From positions 62,001 to 126,000 of the forward strand of contig NZ_LAHP01000008.1 of NCBI RefSeq assembly GCF_000987765.1: a stretch of DNA of 64,000 bases, read 5' to 3'. The notes beneath the pieces are model-generated. The model was not told the DNA's origin and did no database searches. It saw nothing but the letters and a program-made list of their open reading frames with translations. The translations under genes and the position numbers were made by a program. Below are positions 56,948 through 64,000 of this stretch, piece by piece. The stretch comes from Arsukibacterium sp. MJ3 (GTDB lineage: Bacteria; Pseudomonadota; Gammaproteobacteria; Enterobacterales; Alteromonadaceae). The stretch's first letter is position 1. Every line of letters starts with the position of its first letter.

Positions 56948-58302
56948 AATGTCTCCTTTAAATTAAACAAACTAACCCGGTTAAACCAAGTGTAAGCAAT
57001 AATGGCAGTAAACAAATTGGCGATAACACAACCGGCAAACACCCCGACTACGCCAAATAACTGGCCGCCAGTCCACGCCAACGGCACATAGAATACAAAT
57101 AATCGAATTAGGCTTAGCCAAAGCGCCTTAGCTGGTTGATGCAGAGCGTTAAAAGACGAGTTGGTTAAAATTGTGATGCCCTGCAAACCATAAGCCAGCG
57201 GCATTATCCATAAAAACCAACGAATAAAACGCGCAACATCCGCATCATCAGTAAACACTGACGCAATCGGCCACGCCAGCGCGGCCAACACCACATAAAC
57301 GGCAAGTTGCCAGCGAATAATAAAAAAAGTGGTAATTCGGTACGCATGGTGTACCCGTCGCAAATTATCAGCACCGAGATTCTGACTAATAAATGGCGGT
57401 AACGTCATCGATAACGCCAATACTACTAATAAAGCAATACTTTCCAGTCTGGCGCCTACGCCAAAGGCAGCAACAGCTGCCGCGCCATAGCTGGCCATTA
57501 TCGCTGTTAAAATAGCCATCGCCAGCGGCGTTAACATATTGGCACCAGCCGCAGGCAGTCCAATTCGCAATATTTTACGGTAAATAGGCAAGCAAACCGC
57601 CAGTGGCTGCCAAGCTTTCGTTAATAAACCACGCTTAAACAACAACCAGATAATCAGGCCACAACCCGTTGACCAGGCGATTACCGAGGCTACGGCAGCA
57701 CCTTGCATTCCCATAGCAGGCACAGGGCCAAAACCAAAAATAAAAATCGGATCTAAAACGGCATTAATCACCCCACTCATCGCCATAATAATGCTAGGTG
57801 TTTTGGTATCACCCGACGCCCGCAATACTGCATTGCCAACCAGTGGCATTACCAGCAATACCGCCCCTGCAAACCAAATCATCATATAGTCTTCAATAAA
57901 GCCCAGCGTATCAGCTCCTGCCCCAAGCAAGCGGAACATGGGCGTTAGTAATGCCATACCAAGCAAACTTAGTGCCAGTACCATATAAGTTGCCAGCCAA
58001 AGCGCGGCCAGCGCATCAGCCTGAGCCTCTTTGTTATTGCCGGCCCCTAATGCTCTGGCGATAACGGCTGAAGTGCCAATACTCAGACCTATTGCCAGGC
58101 TTATTACGGTAAAAGTAACCGGAAAAGTAAAACTGATGGCCGCCAACGGTGTAGTACCTAACATACTGATGAAAAAAGTATCAACCAGATTAAAGGTCAT
58201 CAGGGTCAGCATACCGGCCAATACGGGCAGAGTCATATTACGCAGCGTTTTGCTAATATCACCTTGTAAAATTTGATTTACTGACGGCGCCGGGTTACTC
58301 AT
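56944..58302 (-). CDS. MATE family exporter
   Basis: 452 residues with about twelve membrane helices in two homologous halves; the N-terminal [23 protein letters not shown] and PSVNQI leader are typical. MATE proteins exchange Na+ or H+ for drugs or metabolites. DinF/NorM subgroup assignment is not clear. Upstream of uvrB with overlapping codons, perhaps making it DNA-damage or stress linked, although no LexA box was seen by eye. Confidence 0.9.
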   Translation of the reverse strand: MSNPAPSVNQILQGDISKTLRNMTLPVLAGMLTLMTFNLVDTFFISMLGTTPLAAISFTFPVTFTVISLAIGLSIGTSAVIARALGAGNNKEAQADALAALWLATYMVLALSLLGMALLTPMFRLLGAGADTLGFIEDYMMIWFAGAVLLVMPLVGNAVLRASGDTKTPSIIMAMSGVINAVLDPIFIFGFGPVPAMGMQGAAVASVIAWSTGCGLIIWLLFKRGLLTKAWQPLAVCLPIYRKILRIGLPAAGANMLTPLAMAILTAIMASYGAAAVAAFGVGARLESIALLVVLALSMTLPPFISQNLGADNLRRVHHAYRITTFFIIRWQLAVYVVLAALAWPIASVFTDDADVARFIRWFLWIMPLAYGLQGITILTNSSFNALHQPAKALWLSLIRLFVFYVPLAWTGGQLFGVVGVFAGCVIANLFTAIIAYTWFNRVSLFNLKETL

Positions 58303-58817
58303 ACATCGAGCCTATTTAAGATTAAGCCACTATTGTAGTGAAAAGCGCCGGGCCATACCATGGCAAAGCCTTAAAAAGCGCGGCTTTAGCTATTTACAAA
58401 GCCGATAAACGTCATATCAGGAAAAGTAGTTCACAATTCGGCCTTGCTTATTTTATGCCACAATGCTGCGTTTTGATATAACTAAAAATTGCTGGCGGTT
58501 TTTCTAAATATATGTTTTTACTGAATTTATTATTTTTCACTTTGCTACTTGACCGGCTTGAAAAGCATAGAATACAAGGCTTAGCCACGCTAAATACAGA
58601 GTCACCCACAGACTTATCCACAGCTTCTGTGGGTAAGTTTTGCAAAGCCAGTGAGCATAGGCTCTGGTAGTAATTACGAAACGAGGTTCAACGCTATTAA
58701 ATAGCACTGCGCTACAATCATTGACTAAATTAAATGCTATCAAGGCTGAAAAAGTCATGGTTTTGTTTAAACAATACGCAACTAAACGCGCAAAGCAAAA
58801 ATCACTGCGGCAAAGTG
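58303..58817. other. Non-coding stretch with AT-rich DNA and DnaA-box-like sites
   Basis: About 510 bp between the MATE gene and the tRNA promoter. Short reading frames here have no protein-like character. It holds an AT-rich part (about 58435-58545) and, at 58603-58636, a perfect TTATCCACA DnaA box with two imperfect copies. No gene call is supported. Confidence 0.55.
58614..58636. promoter_or_regulatory. DnaA-box-like cluster
   Basis: TTATCCACA at 58614-58622 matches the strong DnaA box consensus exactly. An inverted TGTGGGTAA at 58628-58636 has one mismatch, and TCACCCACA at 58602-58610 has two. CCCACAG and CTGTGGG also form an inverted repeat around the central box. The role (titration, regulation or chance) is unknown. 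Confidence 0.45.
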
Positions 58818-58846
58818 TTGACAGGGTCCATAGCTGGCATTAGTAT
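58818..58846 (+). promoter_or_regulatory. Strong promoter of the tRNA-Asn operon
   Basis: A perfect TTGACA -35 (58818-58823), 17-bp spacer and TAGTAT -10 (58841-58846) lie about 20 bp before the first tRNA. The GC-rich discriminator GCGCCCCG after the -10 is typical of stringently controlled stable-RNA promoters. Confidence 0.85.
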
Positions 58847-58866
58847 TGCGCCCCGTTGCATACTGT

Positions 58867-58943
58867 TCCCCAATAGCTCAGCTGGTTAGAGCGTCGGACT
58901 GTTAATCCGTAGGTCGTTGGTTCGAGTCCAACTTGGGGAGCCA
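58867..58943 (+). tRNA. tRNA-Asn(GTT) copy 1
   Basis: 77 nt including encoded CCA. Acceptor stem TCCCCAA/TTGGGGA, anticodon loop CTGTTAA with GTT, T-loop TTCGAGT. Position 27 is T, opposite T43, so that pair is a U-U mismatch. Confidence 0.97.
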
Positions 58944-58967
58944 ACAGCAGCAGCATTTTTATACCTT

Positions 58968-59044
58968 TCCCCAATAGCTCAGCTGGTTAGAGCGGCGGAC
59001 TGTTAATCCGTAGGTCGTTGGTTCGAGTCCAACTTGGGGAGCCA
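58968..59044 (+). tRNA. tRNA-Asn(GTT) copy 2
   Basis: Identical to copy 1 except position 27, which is G, giving a G-U wobble with U43. CCA is encoded. Spacer from copy 1 is 24 bp. Confidence 0.97.
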
Positions 59045-59070
59045 AAGGTAACATACTCGTTTATTTCTTT

Positions 59071-59147
59071 TCCCCAATAGCTCAGCTGGTTAGAGCGACG
59101 GACTGTTAATCCGTAGGTCGTTGGTTCGAGTCCAACTTGGGGAGCCA
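59071..59147 (+). tRNA. tRNA-Asn(GTT) copy 3
   Basis: Identical to the other copies except position 27, which is A, giving a Watson-Crick pair with U43. CCA is encoded. Spacer from copy 2 is 26 bp. All three are probably one transcript. Confidence 0.97.
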
Positions 59148-59294
59148 AAGCGTTTTTCAGCTGTTTTTCCAGTGATATGTCGTTATTTATTCCTTTCATG
59201 GTATTTTTTTGATTTAATTAGCTTTCTATTCTTTTTGACTACACTATATTAAGCGTTAGACAAGGAAGCAAATTATGTTTGGTGGTCAGGGCTT

Positions 59295-61220
59295 ATGAAG
59301 ATTTTTAAAACTCTACTGTTGGCGCAGTTGTTAACGGCGTTGATTTTAGCCGCTATTGCGTTGTCAGCGTTAGTGCTTTATACCCAACAACTTATTGATA
59401 TACGTGAACGCAATGCGCGTAATGCCATCGAGCAAATGCTTATTCATCACTTGTCTGGTGATGCCAAAGTACTTAGCCGCCAACTAGACCGCAGCTTCGA
59501 TTTACAAAGCCTACGCATTAGCCAGTTGGATAATACCGTGTTGCATGAGCAAAATAATGCTCGCAAGGCCACAAGCATTGGCATGTGGGCACTGCAAACA
59601 GCTGGCAGCCAGTTCAAACCCGTTAATGTAAGCAATGAAGAACATGGTATCCAGCTAACTTATCAGTTAAATCATCAACAAACTCTGGCGCCGCTGCAAA
59701 AATTAGGTTTTGTACTGTTATTGGCGCCTTTCGTTATTGGCTGGTTAACAGTACTAATGGCTAAGAACAGTATCAAGCGCAGTTACCGCAAAACGTCGCA
59801 GGCGGTCAATCAACTTATCGACAGCTTTATTCAGGATCCGGAAAAAGTTGAACCAAACTGGAATAAGATCCCTGCTGAATTTTCTGAAATTAATATTGCG
59901 CTACAAAAACTGGCTAATTACAGCAAAAAACAATATAGCGAAATGACCTCGGCCGCCTATCAAATTGCCGAAGAAGCCTACAAAGATCCGGTGACAGACT
60001 TACCGAACCGAAACCGCTTTGTGCAATATTATGAAGATCACTGCAAATTATCAAAAGATACAGACTTTGGCGTTTTTGCTATTACCCGCTGCACCGAGCT
60101 GCAAAGCCTGAACCAAACTCGTGGCTACCAGGAAGGCGATCAATACATTCAAGATGTCGCTAATATTGTGCGTAAAGTGTCCGATACATACAAAGATGCT
60201 CGTGTGTTTCGACTTAACAGTTCAGATTTTGGCATTCTGCTACCGCGTATCACGCCAAAAGAAGCCGAAAACTTTGCACTGCAATTGCAAAGCCGCTTTA
60301 ATGAATATCAGAAAAATGCTGAGCTCGACTCTATTGCCTACACCGGCTTAGTTACCTATGAAAGCGGCAAAGCATTAGGTGAATTACTGGCAGTCGCTGA
60401 CACCTCAATTAGTTTGGCTCAAACCAAGCAAACCAATGCCTGGCACTTACAAAAAGACTCTGGCGGGCTGGAAGTAGCAGGTAGTGGTTATGGTAATCAG
60501 AACTGGCGCAATGTTATTGAAGACGTTATCAACAACAATCGGATTAACTTGCTAACGCAACTAATTCAACCGTCAAACCGATCTGCAAAAGCCTACTCGG
60601 AAATCCTGGTTCGGTTTAAAACTCAGGAAAATCAGGTACTGCCTACGGCTTCATTTTTGGCAATGGCAGAAAAACTGGATAAAATTATTGCGGTTGACCG
60701 GCTTATTATTGAAACCGCTTTGACAACGATTAAAAATCGAAATTTACAAGATCAGTATTTTGGTTTGAATTTATCTCCACGCTGTGTGCATGACGATCAA
60801 TTTGTTATTTGGTTAGAGCGGCGACTGTTAAAAGATGCTCATATTGCGTCTAAACTTATTTTTGAAGTGTCTGAATTTGGTTTACAACAAAATCTTAAAA
60901 CCAGTAAACGTTTTATCGATATGATTCACCGTGCCGGTGCCAGGATCACTGTTGAAAAATTTGGTGTTGGCATTACCTCGTTTAAGTTTTTCCGTGATTT
61001 AAAGCCTGACTTTGTCAAAATGGATGGAAGTTATACCCGGCGTATAGATGAAGATAAAAATAATCAATACTTTATGCGACTGATGATTGATCTTGCCCAC
61101 CGTATTGGTGTCGGCGTATTTGCAGAAAGCGTCGAAACTCAGGAAGAAAAACACATGCTTGAGTCGTTGTTTATCGACGGTAACCAAGGCTATTACGTTG
61201 GTAAACCAACACCGATGTAA
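59295..61220 (+). CDS. Degenerate GGDEF-EAL membrane regulator (CsrD/MshH-like, or LapD-like)
   Basis: 641 residues. Two membrane helices (about 8-30 and 135-155) flank a periplasmic domain, then a HAMP-like linker, GGDEF and EAL domains. GGDEF is replaced by NSSDF (about 309) and EAL by SEILVRF (about 434); the DDFG metal site reads EKFG, so both activities are probably lost. FRLNSSDFGILLPRITPKEAE strongly recalls E. coli CsrD, which steers CsrB RNA decay through RNase E. LapD-type c-di-GMP receptors share this layout, so either reading is possible. Confidence 0.7.
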   Translation: MKIFKTLLLAQLLTALILAAIALSALVLYTQQLIDIRERNARNAIEQMLIHHLSGDAKVLSRQLDRSFDLQSLRISQLDNTVLHEQNNARKATSIGMWALQTAGSQFKPVNVSNEEHGIQLTYQLNHQQTLAPLQKLGFVLLLAPFVIGWLTVLMAKNSIKRSYRKTSQAVNQLIDSFIQDPEKVEPNWNKIPAEFSEINIALQKLANYSKKQYSEMTSAAYQIAEEAYKDPVTDLPNRNRFVQYYEDHCKLSKDTDFGVFAITRCTELQSLNQTRGYQEGDQYIQDVANIVRKVSDTYKDARVFRLNSSDFGILLPRITPKEAENFALQLQSRFNEYQKNAELDSIAYTGLVTYESGKALGELLAVADTSISLAQTKQTNAWHLQKDSGGLEVAGSGYGNQNWRNVIEDVINNNRINLLTQLIQPSNRSAKAYSEILVRFKTQENQVLPTASFLAMAEKLDKIIAVDRLIIETALTTIKNRNLQDQYFGLNLSPRCVHDDQFVIWLERRLLKDAHIASKLIFEVSEFGLQQNLKTSKRFIDMIHRAGARITVEKFGVGITSFKFFRDLKPDFVKMDGSYTRRIDEDKNNQYFMRLMIDLAHRIGVGVFAESVETQEEKHMLESLFIDGNQGYYVGKPTPM

Positions 61221-61233
61221 GCCTTTTAAACAG

Positions 61234-61271
61234 TGGCAGTTAAATAACCGATACGGCTTTGCTAACTGCCA
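61234..61271. other. Inverted repeat after the GGDEF-EAL gene
   Basis: TGGCAGTTA (61234-61242) and TAACTGCCA (61263-61271) form a 9-bp stem, with an inner CCGATACGG mini-hairpin in the loop. No T-run follows, so terminator activity is uncertain. Confidence 0.45.
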
Positions 61272-61381
61272 GTAAAACCTGACAAATTACTGGGATCACT
61301 GAATAACCCTATAGTTTGTTTGGTTGTAACCACTCAGACATCATTGCATAATACCAGCCTGTTTTCTGTCTAAGCTCAACT

Positions 61382-61963
61382 ATGACCGAATTTTTGCTTC
61401 TCCTTATCAGTACCGTGTTAGTCAACAACTTTGTGTTGGTGAAGTTTCTTGGCCTTTGTCCCTTTATGGGTGTATCTGCCAAACTTGAAACCGCTATTGG
61501 TATGGCGCTGGCCACCACTTTTGTTCTTACCCTGGCGTCTATCTGCAGTTATCTGGTAGACACTTTTTTACTGGCACCTTTCGATTTACTGTACTTACGT
61601 ACCCTAAGTTTCATACTGGTTATTGCGGTTGTAGTGCAATTTACCGAAATGGTCGTGCATAAAACCAGCCCGACACTTTATCGATTATTAGGCATTTTTT
61701 TACCCTTAATCACAACCAATTGTGCGGTATTGGGCGTAGCATTGTTAAACGTTAATGAGCGGCATAATTTTATCAATTCAGTCATCTATGGTTTTGGCGC
61801 AGCAGTGGGCTTTTCACTGGTATTAATTTTATTTGCAGCAATGCGTGAGCGCTTAGCTGCCGCTGATGTACCAGTACCGTTTAAAGGCGCCGCTATTGCA
61901 ATGATTACTGCTGGATTAATGTCACTGGCCTTTATGGGTTTTACTGGTCTGGTAAAAGCCTGA
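61382..61963 (+). CDS. rnfA: Electron transport complex subunit RnfA (RsxA)
   Basis: Integral membrane subunit of the Rnf/Rsx complex, which couples ferredoxin/NADH electron transfer to ion movement. 193 residues, six helices. It begins [32 protein letters not shown], the family signature, with the conserved Cys in FLGLCPFMG. It starts the rnfABC operon; its stop overlaps the rnfB start by one base. Confidence 0.96.
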   Translation: MTEFLLLLISTVLVNNFVLVKFLGLCPFMGVSAKLETAIGMALATTFVLTLASICSYLVDTFLLAPFDLLYLRTLSFILVIAVVVQFTEMVVHKTSPTLYRLLGIFLPLITTNCAVLGVALLNVNERHNFINSVIYGFGAAVGFSLVLILFAAMRERLAAADVPVPFKGAAIAMITAGLMSLAFMGFTGLVKA

Positions 61964-62514
61964 TGAGTTTATTAACGGCACTGTTTATTCTGGGCAGTTT
62001 GTCACTGGTATTTGGTGGTCTACTGGGGTTTGCTGCCATTCGTTTTAAAGTAAAAAGCGATCCGCTTGTAGAACAAATTGATGACATTTTACCGCAAACG
62101 CAATGTGGTCAGTGCGGTTACCCTGGCTGTAGACCTTATGCTGAAGCTATAGCCAATGGCGATGATATTAATAAATGTCCTCCTGGTGGCGATAGTGCCA
62201 TACGTAAATTGGCTGATTTAATGGGCGTAGAAGCCAAACCGTTAAATGCGGCGCAAACCGTCGCGATTAAACGGGTGGCGTTTATCCGCGAAGACGAATG
62301 TATTGGCTGTACTAAGTGTATTCAGGCCTGTCCGGTCGATGCCATTGTTGGGGCATCAAAATTGATGCATACCGTTATCATCGATGAATGTACCGGCTGT
62401 GACTTATGCGTTGAACCTTGCCCGGTAGACTGTATAGATATGCTGCCAGTCAGCCCGACCCCAGAACGTTGGAAATGGGATTTAAACGCCATTCCAATAA
62501 CCCAGGTGGAGTAA
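61963..62514 (+). CDS. rnfB: Electron transport complex subunit RnfB (RsxB)
   Basis: Iron-sulfur subunit of Rnf. 183 residues: an N-terminal membrane anchor (about 3-25), a 4Fe-4S domain [16 protein letters not shown], and two ferredoxin clusters [12 protein letters not shown] and [12 protein letters not shown]. In E. coli the Rsx complex also keeps SoxR reduced. ATG overlaps the rnfA stop. Confidence 0.96.
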   Translation: MSLLTALFILGSLSLVFGGLLGFAAIRFKVKSDPLVEQIDDILPQTQCGQCGYPGCRPYAEAIANGDDINKCPPGGDSAIRKLADLMGVEAKPLNAAQTVAIKRVAFIREDECIGCTKCIQACPVDAIVGASKLMHTVIIDECTGCDLCVEPCPVDCIDMLPVSPTPERWKWDLNAIPITQVE

Positions 62515-62516
62515 AA

Positions 62517-64000
62517 GTGCCCAGTTTATTTCAGCAAATTCAAGCCGGTAAATTATGGGATTTCCATGGTGGTATTCATCCACCTACCCGTAAAGCGCAA
62601 ACTGCCCAAAAACCCATTGGCGTTATGCCGTTGCCTGACCGGTTATATATTCCCATTCGACAGCATATTGGAGTGGCCGGCACCTTACTGGTTAGTACTG
62701 GCCAAAGGGTATTAAAAGGCCAGCCATTAACCAGTGCCGATAATTCAATGGCGGTGCCGGTACATGCACCAACCTCTGGCATTATTGCGGCTATTGGCGA
62801 GCATACCAGCGCTCATCCCTCGGCGCTGCCTGAACTTGCCATTACGCTGAGCCCTGACGGTTTAGACGAATGGCGGGTGCAGTATCCGTTAAACCTTGCA
62901 ACTACCGATAAACTTAGCCTGCTTGAGCGCATTCAGGAAAGTGGTATTGCCGGTATGGGCGGCGCCGGCTTTCCGGCACATTTAAAAGCTGGGCTGACGC
63001 AGCCGGTCGATTACCTGATTATTAACGCGGTGGAATGTGAACCTTACATCAGTGCTGACGATGCGCTGATGCAAGAAGGTGCCATAACCATTGTTAAAGG
63101 TATCGATATACTGGCAAAACTGCTTAACCCAAAAGCGGTATTAATTGGCATAGAAGACGATAAACCGATTGCCAGTGCGGCATTAAAAGCAGCCTGCAGT
63201 CAACGTGAACATTACTATATTCGCGACGTGCCCACCAAGTATCCATCGGGTGGTGAAAAACAACTTATCCAGTTGCTCACGGCTAAGGAAGTCCCTGCTG
63301 GCCGTCGGCCAATTGATATTGGTATTGTTATGCTAAATATCGGTACTGCCTTTGCTATTGCTCAAGCAGTGCTGGATGATCAGCCGTTATTGTCTCGTGT
63401 TGTTACCGTAACCGGCGAAACACTGCGTCAACCGCAAAACGTACTGGCATTAATTGGCACCCCGGTCATTGATTTACTGAATTTTTGTGGTTATCAGCGG
63501 CAAACAGCTGAAAAAGTGATTATGGGTGGGCCCATGATGGGCTTTACCCTGCCCGACTTAACAGTACCTATTATAAAAACAACCAACTGTATTCTGGCAC
63601 CAAGCGTGGCAGAACTACCGGCTGATGGCAATGAAACTGACTGTATTCGTTGCAGTGCGTGTGCCGATGTTTGTCCGGCCAGTTTACTGCCACAGCAGCT
63701 ATTGTGGTATAGCAAAGCAAAAGATCCCGCCAAGTTAGATGAATATAATTTGTTTGACTGTATTGAATGCGGCGCCTGTGCTTATGTTTGCCCCAGTGAA
63801 ATACCCTTAGTACAGTATTACCGGGTAGCTAAAGCTGACATTCGTGAACAACAACGCGAAGCCGTTAAAGCAGAACAGGCCAAAGCGCGCTTTGAAGCAC
63901 GTAATGCCCGGTTAGAGTGGGATAAACAACAACGTATGGCCCGCAATCAAAAACTGGCGCAGGCCCGCGAACAAGCCCAACAAAATAATGGCAGTAGTAA
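62517..64000 (+). CDS. rnfC: Electron transport complex subunit RnfC (RsxC), partial
   Basis: Starts at GTG 62517, 2 bp after rnfB, with GGTGGAG upstream; no stop occurs before the window end. At least 494 residues are visible. The NuoF-like core has GMGGAGFPAHLK, the NADH/FMN region, followed by ferredoxin clusters CIRCSACADVCP and CIECGACAYVCP. After these the chain becomes Ala/Gln/Lys/Glu/Arg-rich and is probably a long coiled-coil tail, as in E. coli RsxC, whose length varies. The true C-terminus is off window. Confidence 0.96.
   Translation, partial: MPSLFQQIQAGKLWDFHGGIHPPTRKAQTAQKPIGVMPLPDRLYIPIRQHIGVAGTLLVSTGQRVLKGQPLTSADNSMAVPVHAPTSGIIAAIGEHTSAHPSALPELAITLSPDGLDEWRVQYPLNLATTDKLSLLERIQESGIAGMGGAGFPAHLKAGLTQPVDYLIINAVECEPYISADDALMQEGAITIVKGIDILAKLLNPKAVLIGIEDDKPIASAALKAACSQREHYYIRDVPTKYPSGGEKQLIQLLTAKEVPAGRRPIDIGIVMLNIGTAFAIAQAVLDDQPLLSRVVTVTGETLRQPQNVLALIGTPVIDLLNFCGYQRQTAEKVIMGGPMMGFTLPDLTVPIIKTTNCILAPSVAELPADGNETDCIRCSACADVCPASLLPQQLLWYSKAKDPAKLDEYNLFDCIECGACAYVCPSEIPLVQYYRVAKADIREQQREAVKAEQAKARFEARNARLEWDKQQRMARNQKLAQAREQAQQNNGSS

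Noticed and set aside
58448-58758. Two short minus-strand frames in the gap before the tRNAs
   Set aside because: Low-complexity composition, no ribosome sites, overlapping each other and the DnaA-like boxes.
58303-58817. Chromosomal origin oriC at the DnaA-box cluster
   Set aside because: Only one perfect box is present and no dnaA, gyrB or mnmG gene flanks it; evidence is too thin.
58987-59199. 70-residue minus-strand reading frame ending in the tRNA-Asn genes
   Set aside because: It is antisense to two tRNA genes; the peptide text is the well-known spurious product of such regions.

Overview
The window is chromosomal DNA from a Gram-negative gammaproteobacterium, most likely an Alteromonadales-type marine or aquatic bacterium near Rheinheimera, Arsukibacterium or Alishewanella. 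This rests on protein flavour and gene order, not on a search. The clues are an E. coli-like sdhCDAB, the comEC-msbA-lpxK-ycaR-kdsB lipid A/KDO operon, lolCDE, mfd next to a csiV-like gene, csdA-csdE-tcdA, rnfABC, and intermediate GC. Nearly all of it is coding, and no intact phage, integron, CRISPR array or insertion sequence is visible.

Layout. 1-4.5 kb: TCA block, with sdhCDAB on the minus strand (sdhB cut by the window edge) and divergent gltA. 4.6-7.1 kb: sulfur-transfer genes csdA-csdE with convergent tcdA. 7.1-13.7 kb: minus-strand envelope operon comEC-msbA-lpxK-ycaR-kdsB plus a pseudouridine synthase. 13.7-17.4 kb: DUF2062 gene and lolCDE. 17.5-24.1 kb: PilZ-like gene, mfd, csiV, a small membrane protein and ylqF. 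24.2-30.3 kb: a CzcCBA-type metal efflux operon led by a small His-rich secreted protein. 30.6-38.5 kb: DUF1993 protein, alcohol dehydrogenase, rimO, orphan CheB domain, orphan ATP-grasp, GNAT, and a second-type EF-G.

38.7-44.5 kb is the most intriguing block: an ATP-grasp ligase, an alpha-E protein, an ATP-grasp/alpha-E fusion and a transglutaminase-like peptidase in one operon. This conserved amidoligase-like neighbourhood has, as far as I know, no established product. 44.5-50.4 kb: a YqaE/Pmp3 peptide and a heme-copper oxidase cluster (CoxB, fused subunit I/III, an unknown membrane protein, a CtaG-like assembly factor) next to DUF2231 and CopD-like genes. 50.6-58.3 kb: an RND multidrug pump, uvrB and a MATE exporter. 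58.3-59.2 kb: a non-coding stretch with DnaA-box-like sites, a strong stable-RNA promoter and three tRNA-Asn genes. 59.3-64 kb: a degenerate GGDEF/EAL regulator (CsrD/LapD-like) and rnfA, rnfB and rnfC (rnfC cut by the edge).

Functionally the window combines respiration (Sdh, Cox, Rnf), outer-membrane biogenesis (KDO, lipid A, Lol), DNA repair (Mfd, UvrB), metal and drug export, and translation-related functions (RimO, EF-G2, YlqF, TcdA, tRNA-Asn). The best leads are the ATP-grasp/alpha-E operon with one apparently inactive ligase copy, a ComEC whose C-terminal metallo-hydrolase motifs are gone, the His-rich czc leader protein, and several unexplained palindromes and repeats.
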